From Ascarosepion bandense (lineage: Eukaryota > Mollusca > Cephalopoda > Sepiida > Sepiidae), in NCBI GenBank assembly GCA_037127315.1, contig JBBBDQ010001275.1:1546501-1610500 (forward strand): a stretch of DNA of 64,000 bases, written 5' to 3'. The position numbers were made by a program, and so were the translations under genes. This document shows, in pieces, positions 30,743 to 40,406 of the stretch; the stretch's first letter is position 1, and the number at the start of each line of letters is the position of its first letter. A model generated the notes under the pieces. It searched no databases and had not been told where the DNA came from. It saw only the letters and a program-made list of their open reading frames with translations.

Positions 30743-31810
30743 AAATTCACAGTTTACAAATATTATAAAAAAAACAGTAAGCTATGGAGAAACTTAACTG
30801 CTTATTCCTTGCAAAGACAGCATTTAAACAGGTGGATAAATTTATTAAAAGTGACTGCATATTTGACTGCATTTGGTAGAGAATTGAAAAAAAAAAAAAG
30901 ATACGATTTTATAATTTATATATGTCTGACAGCTTGAAATGAAAGACACACACACACACACAAAGGAAAAAAAGTGGGGGAGAGGAAGTTGGAAAAACCA
31001 AAGTATTTCAGTGAAGCTGACATCAAACCTTATTGTCACATGTCAATCAGGATTATTTTTCTCTCTCTAACAACACCATGTTTTTTTTTGTCTTTCCTGT
31101 TCAATTCAATCGTTATATTTTAATCTGAATAAGAGTGCCTACAATTCTTTCTATATATCTATTTATTCATTTTCTATTAATATCTAAGAGATGGGAAATT
31201 ATAGCTCTCCACAGTTTTACATTATTTTGTTGCTTTCTGCAAGATTAATTCCATAACAATCCCTTCATCTGGTACTTTCTTCTGCTTTTCTTAACTTTGA
31301 TGCACCTTGTGTGTATTCAATTTTCAAAGTTTTCTTTCCTCATTATAATTTCACTTGTTTCCTTTCTTCTCATTAGTAATCATTTCTTTATAGTTTTTCT
31401 CCTTAAAACTTCCTCATTTGTCACATAATCTATGTCCCAGGTGAAGATATATTCCATGAACAAGGAACAGGGAGTCTTGGGTTTTAGAATTTTATTCTAT
31501 ATCTGGGAAAGATATATTCCCAATGAGAAATGGCATCATGAACTTGTAAGCTGTTGGGGAGGGCCATAATGGTGGGGGTTCAAGCTGAAGAAAGCAACTT
31601 CACTTTCTGGTTGTTGTAAGTAAACTGCAATTTGGTTGTCACTTTTCATCACTGTTGGAGAGACATCATTAAGCAGCCATCATGTGATTCACATGACTTG
31701 TCTCTAGCAAAGGGAGATAAGTGCCTTCTGTATCCTTAAACAGATAAAATGACAGACTACCTGTATTGCTCCAGCAAGTACTTGACTCCTCAGTCTATCC
31801 TTTATCTTTA
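30743..31810. other. nothing recognised
   Basis: AT-rich; a short (CA)n at 30948-30962. No gene supported. Confidence 0.4.
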
Positions 31811-32505
31811 CTAGCAGTATCGCCTGGCGTTGCCTGGGTGTAATAAAAGCTTTAAAACTAATCCATGGTCCTGGAGTTCAGACTCCAGGGACATTGGCAC
31901 AAAAGACTAAAAAGCAATAGTTGTTTCCAGTTAAAGCAAAACCATAGACTCAAAGAAAAATGAATGTAAGTAAGTCAAATTTTGATTTCCTGGTATCGAT
32001 ATCAAATAAGTTTTTTTGTTGTAAACTGAATTTTGAAGGTTAAAGTCCTCTGGATAAATGGTATCATGGCTGAGACTAAGAACTACAATTATACCTACAT
32101 AGAGCCAAACCCGAAGCAAAAACTAAAATAAAAAGGCTGAAAAAAATACAGACATACAGGCAGATAAACAGACACACACACAACACAAACATCTTGCCTT
32201 TTATACATATATATATATATATATATAAAATCGATTTTATGCACTATTGTAAGAACTGCAACCTTGAAACTTCTGAATATTGTTTCTTATGTCTTTGTCT
32301 CTGAGTGTATCAAATTTGATTAAAATCAGACCACTCCTTCTATAACCCGATTTTTTCGATTATCGATTTTTGATATTTATTGGGGGTACCTAGCTAAGAA
32401 CACTCACAGACAACTGTGTAAATTTTCAAGAAAATCAGTTCAGCCATTTCGGAGTCTATAGGTAATGGATACACACACAAAGTTCCACTTATTTTTAAGT
32501 TTAGA
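31811..32505 (-). mobile_element. non-autonomous Helitron, both ends present
   Basis: On the minus strand: starts TC (tctaaac at 32505) after A, ends with a hairpin (cacccaggcaacgccaggcg) and CTAG at 31811-31814, followed by T. 695 bp. Internal blocks match the 5921-6421 copy, with an extra internal part ending in aaacatcttgccttttat and (AT)n at 32200-32226. Confidence 0.75.
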
Positions 32506-32689
32506 TAAGAGACAGATCAGGTCAAAAATGGAGTGCAGTTGTTATATTTGAGTGAGAGCTTTCAGTTTTCACTTTCAAATCTTACTCAGGTCCAAAAATA
32601 ATTTTTCCACCCTACAAGATGGGATGTGGCACATTTCTCTCTGCTCTATAGGTACTACCATGAAAGTGCTACATTCCTTGGTTCTATCA
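32506..32689. other. nothing recognised
   Basis: No match found. Confidence 0.3.
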
Positions 32690-32995
32690 AGTCTAACTTT
32701 ACTTAAAAGCTAGGACACACCATGCCACTTACATAAGAGCAAACCACCCACATTCCCTCTGCAGTTCCTAAGTGAGAAGTTCAACTCAAACATCTTTTTT
32801 CTGCAAACTACTGGCCTATGGAACAGACACCCTAAAGGATGTTTCCCCTGATCACTACAATTTTAACCTGTTCAAGTCTAGTGTTAACTTATCTTCCCCT
32901 CCTATCCATATAAACTACCCCTTAACATAATTCTCTACCTCAAGCAGCTCCTGAGTCTTGTACAGAGTGAACCATACTATATATATATATATATA
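32690..32995 (+). mobile_element. LINE-A-like C-terminal relic
   Basis: aaactactggcctatggaac, cctgatcactacaattttaa and cctgttcaagtctagtgtta correspond to the LWNSLP...YNLQKFK...VN region of LINE-A-type ORFs. Too decayed to read as protein. Ends in (AT)n at 32978-32996. Confidence 0.45.
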
Positions 32996-33002
32996 AAAAC
33001 TT

Positions 33003-33524
33003 TTAAAATTATTTAGGGCACGTAATGAGGATTTGGCTGTTTGATTTTGTTTAGCCTCTAAAACTCCAGAAGGTTAAAGAATGAATGAATGGTTGTCAAC
33101 AAGATTAACAACCCAAGATGCAAACTCCAAACTGATCATGTCTAGATCAAACAAGTACTGAAACTTAAATATCTTGGAAGTGTTTTAACAGATGACAAAA
33201 TGTGACAATGAAATCCAAAAGCACATTGGAACAGTGATAATGTCTTCCTAAATTTAAGCAAGTATTAAGATACAAAAATTCAATTAGAAAGAAAGAAGAG
33301 ATTGCTGAACTGATATGTAATATTGATGTTCCTATATAGACATCAAAGAAGAAGAGACTGATTCTACAGAAGGATGCTAAGAATACCATAGACTAAACAT
33401 ATGAGCAACAATGAAATTTTAAGGAAAATATAAACTAAAAAGGCACATACTTAAAATCAGGGTGAGTTAAAATTATTTAGGGCACGTAATGAGGATTTAG
33501 CTGTTTGATTTTGTTTAGCCTCTA
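33003..33524. repeat. 58-bp direct repeats bracketing a decayed LINE-B
   Basis: 33003-33060 and 33467-33524 (ttaaaattatttagggcacg ... tttgtttagcctcta) are identical except one A/G. Between them, 33070-33465 is an old LINE-B piece (taaatatcttggaagtgttt, tggaacagtgataatgtctt, gattctacagaaggatgcta). Confidence 0.75.
33070..33465 (+). pseudogene. LINE-B relic
   Basis: Decayed middle-to-C-terminal RT region; recognisable by LKYLGSVLTDD-like and FYRRMLRIP-like stretches across frames. Several internal deletions. Confidence 0.6.
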
Positions 33525-33960
33525 TGGGTCATTTGATGCTGAAATCTAAATATTTTGCAGAAAATTTTATAGCTTCAACTAAATATATTTTGAACACAAT
33601 TGTACTCCTTCAATTACAAATAAAATTTTATTGTTGGTAATTTTTTGTATAAAAATATATTGCTGGTAATTTTACTATAAAAAATGTATTTTTATACTTT
33701 CATTGTGTTTTGTTTGTGGGGGTGACTATCTGCCCAAAAGTGAAACCCTAACAGGTGCTACCACCCCAGATCAGAGTGAACTTAGGAACAACAGCAATTA
33801 AGAGGTGGTCCTGTGGTCCAGAAAACCTCCAATATCTTGGCCTTGTTGTCAGATTTAGTTTGTCCTACCCAGGACTGCATAATGGAGAAAAAGAGTTCAG
33901 AGAACACTCACTACACATATTAAAGGCAACGGGGAGAGAGGAAAACAGCAAATAACCTCC
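33480..33960 (+). repeat. dispersed repeat R, longest copy
   Basis: Blocks in order: tttagcctctatgggtcatt, tgctgaaatctaaatatttt, aactaaatatattttgaaca, ttgttggtaattttttgtat, gaaaccctaacaggtgctac and aattaagaggtggtcctgtg. Other copies: 1380-1440, 7341-7500, 52680-52800 and 52930-53760. Its aaatctaaata...ttt units are the seed of the 34/36-bp VNTR. Element class unknown. Confidence 0.55.
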
Positions 33961-34132
33961 CTAATTGTGTAAATGCTTACCAGAACAGACATTAGGAGAG
34001 CTAGCAAAAAAAGAGAAAAAATTGATAAAAGAAAGAAAATATGCTTAATTTTTTAAAAATTTTATTTTCAGTACATCTATTGCCTCACAACCATATTCTG
34101 AATTAGAGGTAATATTTGGTAAAACACTGGTA

Positions 34133-34764
34133 CAGTGTAACCCGGATATAAGAGAGTTGTTGGGACCAGATAAAAGTTTTCTTATATCCGGGTTTGGTCT
34201 ATTTTATATACATTACCACAGGCTCTAATTTGGGACCAGAGAAAATAGCTATTATATCCGGGTTATCAAACTATTAGATCATCCTTGTTAAAAAAATAAT
34301 CATGTAATGTATTCCCTTGATGAATCATGTGAAAAACCCAATGCAATCAAAAGTGATAACAAATCAACAATAAGCGTTTGGTAAGCTTAGTGTTCTGCTG
34401 TTTCCAGGTAGGAATAAATGTATCAATTATCTTGACTACAGGCACATCTGGCTTCTTGAGTTGGCAAAAGTCAAGTAATTTTAATCTTTTCATTATAATT
34501 CTGTCTTTGAGGTTCAACATGTGATCCTACCCTGTCATTAGAGCTAAGCTTAATTATTTTATTTCGTCAGAAAGATGCTGACAAATACAGTATAACCCAG
34601 ATATAAGAGAAACCCGGATATAAGATATATTTTCTCTGGGCCCAAATTAGAGCTTGTGGTAATGTATATAAAATAGACCAAACCCGGATATAAGACAACT
34701 TTTATCAGTTTTGATAAGAGAATTTTTATCCGGTCCCTACAACTCTTATATCCGGGTTACACTG
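34133..34764. mobile_element. pogo/Tigger-like inverted-repeat element
   Basis: Left end cagtgtaacccggatataag follows a TA at 34131-34132; the right end is its reverse complement, ending gggttacactg at 34764. The arms are long (about 140-170 bp), and include second inward-facing copies of the acccggatataag motif and a shared tggtctattttatatacatt block. The CAGTGTAACCC terminus and 5' TA fit the pogo/Tigger branch of Tc1/mariner; the 3' flanking dinucleotide is AT, not TA. No transposase: a non-autonomous foldback/MITE of 632 bp. Confidence 0.75.
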
Positions 34765-34911
34765 ATCCCAATTAGGAATTCACTAACAATTAAGTTAAAT
34801 TGAGAATCAAATTAGTTTATAAACTTGTAGAAAACAACAATTACTACAGTGTCAATTACTATTTATCTGATTTGGACAAATCTTTCTATCTTTTAATACT
34901 TTGTTGGGATA

Positions 34912-35085
34912 ACTCTCCAGCCACTCTTAACAGATGAGATAAAGTATGACAGAGAAATCTAAAGGCATATTAGACTAATGACAAATGCTTACCAAAAGAT
35001 AAAATTAAAATTTAAAAGGAAAATTTCTTTAGAATTAAAGAAAAAAGCGGTGAAATGCTATTTATTATTTACACTATTTATATTG
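34912..35085 (+). pseudogene. LINE-B relic
   Basis: actcttaacagatgagataa, gacagagaaatctaaaggca and atttctttagaattaaagaa follow the LTGDGKCDTEIRR...SIETKKRV region with substitutions and gaps. Confidence 0.5.
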
Positions 35086-35169
35086 GAACTGATGTCCTCA
35101 TCTTTGTTGCTATCCCATTTCAGGCATTGCACTCTCTAGCCTTCCTCAACTGTATATCGATCAGGATAA

Positions 35170-35696
35170 GCAACATTTCTTGGCAGGCAATGTTAATTTG
35201 AAAGCAACATTTCTTGGCAGGCAATGTTAATTTGAAAGCAACATTTCTTGGCAGGCAATGTTAATTTGAAAGCAACATTTCTTGGCAGGCAATGTTAATT
35301 TGAAAGCAACATTTCTTGGCAGGCAATGTTAATTTGAAAGCAACATTTCTTGGCAGGCAATGTTAATTTGAAAGCAACATTTCTTGGCAGGCAATGTTAA
35401 TTTGAAAGCAACATTTCTTGGCAGGCAATGTTAATTTGAAAGCAACATTTCTTGGCAGGCAATGTTAATTTGAAAGCAACCTTTTTTGGCAGGCAATGTT
35501 AATTTAAAAGCAACCTTTTTTGACAGGCAAAGTTAATTTGAAAGTGACATTTCTTGGCAGGCAAAGTTAATTTGAAAGTGACATTACTTGGCAGGCAATG
35601 TTGATTTGAAAGTGACATTACTTGGCAGGCAATGTTGATTTGAAAGTGACATTTCTTGGCAGGCAATGTTGATTTGGAAGCAACATTCATTTGCAG
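35170..35696. repeat. 34-bp minisatellite, 15 units plus partial
   Basis: Unit gcaacatttcttggcaggca + atgttaatttgaaa. Units 1-9 are identical; later ones drift (caaccttttttgg, gtgacattacttgg). The minus-strand frame at 35499-35690 is an artefact of the repeat. Confidence 0.92.
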
Positions 35697-36135
35697 TGGA
35701 TTTTTATTTTTTGTGAATGCTGTAATCTCTTGACCAGTTGGATTTCTCTTCGTAGTGGCTCAGAAATGAGATTTTCACAACTGTAATTAATTAAAAAATG
35801 TTATTGAAGCAAACTAGTAACTTTCTAAAACTACAATTTCGTTAAAAATATTTCTGTATATATTTAATAAGCAATCTGAAATTCATGAACAGTTTAATCA
35901 CTAGCCTCAAGTTTCAGATATTCTCTTAAATAATGATTTCACTCCAAAGACAGCTACAGTTGAAAAAAAATATTCAGTTGCTCAACTTTGATACTTCTGG
36001 TTGGTTTTCTTTGCTTTAAATCATCAGAAACCATTTCCCCCAAACTCACATTTGTAATTGAATTTGTGTTTTTTCCATGCAGTAAAAAGAATTCTAGTCT
36101 GAATGGTAAATTGCATCCTTGCTTTCTCTTCCTTG
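35697..36135. other. nothing recognised
   Basis: AT-rich DNA. Confidence 0.35.
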
Positions 36136-36139
36136 AATA

Positions 36140-36300
36140 TGATCTTGTACCAGCCTAGTTTATTTTGCTATTTAACCATTTCCAGGAGGAGGAGAAATGA
36201 TTTTATACCTTTCCCAAAGGTATTTTTGCAAAAGTCAATGTAATGAACTCTGCCAGAATTTAAATTCTGCTTGCCAATCTTTTTCCGAGTCACTAGGCAC
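36140..36300 (-). mobile_element. tRNA-SINE relic
   Basis: tttgctatttaaccatttcc, tttatacctttcccaaaggt and cagaatttaaattctgcttg correspond to the reverse complement of the SINE middle and B-box region. Confidence 0.6.
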
Positions 36301-36756
36301 TACAAATCCATTTTAAACATTGATACTGCCAAGAAATATCTACACACCTTAGCCTTAACTGCAGACATCAGAAAAATTCATGCAAAACCTTCCTTAAATA
36401 TAATGGGGTAGTATTGTCAAGAGATGTGTTCCTAAGAGCCCAGGTGAATAAACTCTAGGAAATACTTGAGAAGCTGCTATCTACACTGGCTTGCATTATC
36501 TTTGTTCACTGTAGAGATTGTACTGAATATCCCATGACAATAGATAATTTGCCAAGACCTAACAGGGAGAAACAACCAGAAACCAGAATGCGAATACTTA
36601 ATTTGTCTTTTAAAGTATACTATAAATACTGTGGGTGCAAGAAATATTCTTTTTTGTATATGCTTCAAAATATGCAATCAATTTTTGACACTGACAGAAA
36701 AATAATAAGCAAACAGAATAAAATACTTTTTGCAATTGAAGCGAATATTTTTTTTA
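36301..36756. other. nothing recognised
   Basis: Overlapping open frames on both strands (36477-36815) lack recognisable domains and look like chance. Confidence 0.35.
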
Positions 36757-36812
36757 AAATCGTGTTGCCCCAAGTAAGGCATTTTACTGCCACTGTTGTG
36801 CAGGGGGTTACA
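36757..36812 (-). repeat. LINE-A 3' tail
   Basis: cgtgttgccccaagtaaggc followed by actgccactgttgtgcaggg is the reverse-complement family tail. Confidence 0.6.
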
Positions 36813-36997
36813 TAGGAGGAATGTTATGAGGAGTGAGAGGTTGTAGGGGGTATAAGGAAAAGAGTAGGAGAGGGAAGAGATTACTGATGAGAGTGGGGTG
36901 GACAAGGAGGAATGTTATGTGGAGTGAGAGGTTGCAGGGTGTGTCAGGAAGAGAGTAAGAGAGGGAAGAGAGTACTGATGAGAGTGGAGTGGATGTA
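36813..36997. repeat. 91-bp tandem duplication, purine-rich
   Basis: aggaatgttatg-ggagtgag at 36817 and 36908; both copies end tactgatgagagtgg-gtgga. Strong purine strand bias. Confidence 0.8.
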
Positions 36998-37074
36998 GAA
37001 AAACATGAGAGAGAGAATGTAAATTAGTGAGATAGGAGATGACTATTGACTTTACATTTTAATTCTTGAAGATT

Positions 37075-37480
37075 GTAAGGAAAGCAAGTATGCGGAACAG
37101 AATTCCACAGGCGGGAAGTGCGAGAAAAGAAGCTGCTGAGTAGAATTTGTGTTTACAATTTATTGGTTTCACAGTAAAATAGTGAGACCTAGTTGCTAAT
37201 CTTGTGGCTCGAGGAAATTCGTATATAGGGGGTACCAGTGAGCTAAGTTCATCGTAGCAGAAGCTGTGAAAGTATTTGTAGAAGAGACACAGGGAAGCCA
37301 CACTGCATCGGTGAGAAAACGACTGTATTCTAGCTGCCAAGTCAAGATCGATCACATTACAGATTCTCTGTTGGATTTGGTCAAGGACACCTAAGTGGAT
37401 AGCAGGAGCACCCGACCAGATATGGCAGCAATACTCAATGCATGGGCGGATGGTAGACTTGTATATGAAGAAATTTTCTT
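37075..37480 (-). pseudogene. LINE-A, antisense, C-terminal RT region
   Basis: Minus-strand frame (37568-37059) contains IYKSTIRPCIEYCCHIWSGA, then VLDQIQQRICNVI, LCLFYKYFHSFC, ELSSLVPP and RATRLATRSH. The same architecture as 1887-2387, ending without the 3' tail in frame. This copy is the best reference for the 97-bp and 126-bp LINE-derived arrays. The first 30 residues of the open frame are unrelated flank. No catalytic palm, so it is a truncated relic. Confidence 0.78.
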
Positions 37481-38109
37481 GTCTTTCATGACTGAAAAAA
37501 AAAACAAGAATTAAAATTAAAGATTGATCACAAAACTTACTTGCAACCATTGTCTTGGTCATCAACATTTCTTGTAAATGTCAAACTGAATTTAAATTAT
37601 CCTACCTGAAAGGTGAGATTGACATTCATATGAGGTGTTCAAGAATTTAAAGATGGTATTTTGAGTAATAAAAGATAGACAATGAAACTATAAATACACA
37701 AGTCATTATTGTTAACAAGTATTGCTTTTTATTTTTGTCTTACAGTTTTGTCATTCTTTTTGTTAAATGATTTTTTTTTCCTTTCCTTTTTTTTTCCTTC
37801 CCCCTACATCTTTAAATATACACACATTTATTCATGGTGTTAAAAAAAAAAAGAAAAAAGAAAGCAACAACAGATGCAATTCTTCAATTGCACTGCTTAT
37901 ATTTTCTATGTGAGTAATCTCTAATTTTATCAAAAGTAAAAACATCCACAGAAAGTTACATGAAACAAAATAAACAGTATTAGCAGCCTGAATTTCCCTA
38001 CTATTGAAATATTATTGCTATGGCAATAAAAGGATCCCTACTAATATCACTTATTACCACAACAGAATATCCCATTAGTAAGTAAGAGAGGTTGCAGAGA
38101 TATTTTTTT
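37481..38109. other. nothing recognised
   Basis: AT-rich DNA with T- and A-runs. Confidence 0.4.
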
Positions 38110-38185
38110 TAATGATTTTATCCCAAGCAAGGCAATAATGCCACTAGAATACAAGAGAATGGAAGGGAGTGAAAGGGAATGAGAA
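38110..38185 (-). repeat. LINE-A 3' tail relic
   Basis: gattttatcccaagcaaggc then aataatgccactagaa is a reverse-complement tail. Confidence 0.5.
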
Positions 38186-38774
38186 TTCAGTGGGGATAAA
38201 AGGACAAAAAAGAAGAACTGTTCAATTGAAGTGGCATTTAAATTTTTGTCAAATCAAAAAGGGAAATGTCATGTAGAAAGAAGTGTCGACACCGACACAT
38301 GGTTGCGCACTGATCACCAGATAACAAATAAAGCTGTAAGAATGGATTATTCCCCTGGGGGATCAGTGATAATAACCTATATTAAGCACCAGACAGAAGT
38401 CTAAGGGGATCAACCAGATAACAAGTAGTAGCAGCAGTAATTGTACTAGTTAAAGTCAAGTACCAGAGTTCAGTGTGATATTACTATTTAGTCCTTGAGT
38501 AAATTACTGAGGAGAACTCCTAAAAGAGGATACTACACATTATCAGGAAGAAACCACTTAAAGTATTATTCATGGATACACAAATAACTACCTTGTAATA
38601 GTAAGATACTGGAATATCACCACGTAGTAATAACTATGACTACAAATCCACAACTAACTGAAGCAATATACCAAGACCCTAGACAATACAATTGTGTGAT
38701 ACCACAACACATCACTAACTTTTTTGGTCACAACAATAACCAAAGAGGTTAGAACAATTTGTGAATATTGTATT
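38186..38774. other. nothing recognised; gypsy target region
   Basis: No family match. The gtaa at 38775-38778 is the left target duplication of the LTR element. Confidence 0.4.
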
Positions 38775-38778
38775 GTAA

Positions 38779-39257
38779 TGTAATATAACAATCTGGCCCC
38801 ACCCGAGGAAGTGATGCAAGCGATGGTGTTTTCCATCGGTGAAGGGGGCGGCGAAGCGACAAGACAGGTGTTTGTGAAATACATCCTGTCGAAGCCGGAG
38901 CGGATGTCGTTTTGACCTTATTTCCGACAGCGGCGGAAATGGCTACAGAGGCAAACAGATCAGGTGCCTCTTAGAATTACGTGGGCGTTGCGTGGGCGAG
39001 GCAAAAACCGGAAGGAAAGTCCCGGTTCTAGAGGACTATATAAAGACCTCGACACACGGATTCGCCAGTAGCAGAGAGCGGCCGGTGGAAGCAGAGAGAG
39101 ACAACACAGGCAGACTACACTCCCGTCAGCCATTCTATATGCGCCCTCACCCTCCCGTTCTCTATTCCACACAGTTCGTCGTCATTAATAAAAATATAAC
39201 CTTATATTTTTATATATGCGTGTTTGTTGTTTTGTCGTCATACGGCGATATATAACA
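38779..39257 (+). repeat. 5' LTR
   Basis: 479 bp, tgtaatataaca ... gatatataaca. Contains a TATA-like tatataaa at 39037-39044 and AATAAA at 39187-39192, consistent with promoter and poly(A) signal. Same length as the 3' LTR; differences noticed: C/T in aacagat(c/t)aggtgcc and in cctcc(c/t)gttc. Confidence 0.95.
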
Positions 39258-39266
39258 TACGCAAAT

Positions 39267-39280
39267 TGGTGCCCAGTGAC
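39267..39280 (+). promoter_or_regulatory. primer-binding site
   Basis: tggtgcccagtgac begins 9 nt after the LTR with TGG, complementary to the CCA end of a tRNA. I cannot name the tRNA from memory. Confidence 0.65.
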
Positions 39281-39495
39281 TTGCTGTTTTAAACAACAAC
39301 AACAAAACAGATAGATACGGGCTTGGTTACCACGGCGACAACGGAATTAAAACTACCAGATAGAAGACGAAAATAGTAAACAACAGGACGACAGCAGCGA
39401 AAGGTAGGTGACTTTTGATTCGATCTTGTATGTGTTCTGCTCTTGTTCATAAGTTTATAATAAGTCTAATTAAAAAAAAAAAAAAAAAAAAAAAA

Positions 39496-40398
39496 ATGGA
39501 ACAGCATACTTTTGCCGATTTTGTTCAAGGTCTGACCCTAGAATTGAGAAATGTGGCTTGTTCGGTGTCGAACACTTTAAGGGGAGAATCTTTTTTAAAA
39601 AATATACAGCCATTAGCATGCAAAGAAGATGGTGGTTGTAGTGCTTGGTTGGAGGATATGGAGAGGTATTTTAGAGTTGTGCGCGTGGCAGAAGAAGACA
39701 AGTGTCAGGCAGCTCTTCTCACAACAAGGGCAGCTGTTGGACACTATGTATATAGACTAATCGCTAGTAACCCACAACTCACATGGAAGGAGTTAAAAAC
39801 TTCTTTAAAAGAATATTACGGATTGGTTTTAGACCCCGACGCACGGTTAGTCGAATTAGTGAACATTAAGCAGGGTAGAACGGAGGGGGTGCAGGACTAC
39901 ATGCAGAGAGTAGTACGCCTAGCGGAGGGCGCATATGTTGGGGTTGACGGGACGAATGAAGTTGTTACAAAACAAGTCCTAGGATTTTTTATAAAAGGTC
40001 TAAGGGATCGGGAAATAAAGATGGCAGTTATGAAGGATGAGCCACAAATACTGGAGGCTGCCTATCAGAAAGCGTTATCTGAGTTGAGATGGAAAATTCG
40101 ACTCGACGCAAACTCTGAATACGAAGAGGAGCCTATGGAAATTTGCCACTCTCGAAGACGGGTACCGATAGAAGCCGTAAGCCCCACTAAATCTAATAAT
40201 AATAATGATAATAATAGGAATAAGAACAATAGAAAAGTTGGGACTCGTGAGCGGGAGAGGAACGGGAGTGTTGTTAGGTGTTGGAATTGTGGGAAAGAAG
40301 GCCACATAGCGAAATTTTGTAGACACGCCCCGGGAAACGGCAGAGGTCCGTTCGTGCGACGCCCAACGAACGGAACAAGACGGTACCAACGCACATAG
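39496..40398 (+). CDS. gag: gag polyprotein of the gypsy element
   Basis: Uninterrupted frame of 300 codons. I start at the ATG at 39496 (MEQHTFADFV) because the upstream in-frame ATG at 39415 would translate the leader and a poly(Lys) tract from the A-run. The N-terminal two-thirds is a capsid-like, mostly helical region (with LEDMERYFRV, WKELKTSLKEYYG, QGRTEGVQDYMQRV), as in Ty3/gypsy Gag. A basic linker with Asn repeats follows. One zinc knuckle C-x2-C-x4-H-x4-C lies at residues 262-275 and binds RNA in this family. The protein would form cytoplasmic particles. The stop at 40396-40398 lies in a 76-nt overlap (40323-40398) with the -1 frame of pol; CCCGGGA at 40329-40335 has X-XXY-YYZ form but is an unusual slippery site. 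Confidence 0.9.
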   Translation: MEQHTFADFVQGLTLELRNVACSVSNTLRGESFLKNIQPLACKEDGGCSAWLEDMERYFRVVRVAEEDKCQAALLTTRAAVGHYVYRLIASNPQLTWKELKTSLKEYYGLVLDPDARLVELVNIKQGRTEGVQDYMQRVVRLAEGAYVGVDGTNEVVTKQVLGFFIKGLRDREIKMAVMKDEPQILEAAYQKALSELRWKIRLDANSEYEEEPMEICHSRRRVPIEAVSPTKSNNNNDNNRNKNNRKVGTRERERNGSVVRCWNCGKEGHIAKFCRHAPGNGRGPFVRRPTNGTRRYQRT

Positions 40399-40406
40399 TT
40401 GGTAAT

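Noticed and set aside
38960..39255. Paired open frames in the LTRs (38960-39255, 44588-44883)
   Set aside because: Duplicated because the LTRs are duplicated; they overlap promoter and poly(A) signals and have no domain.
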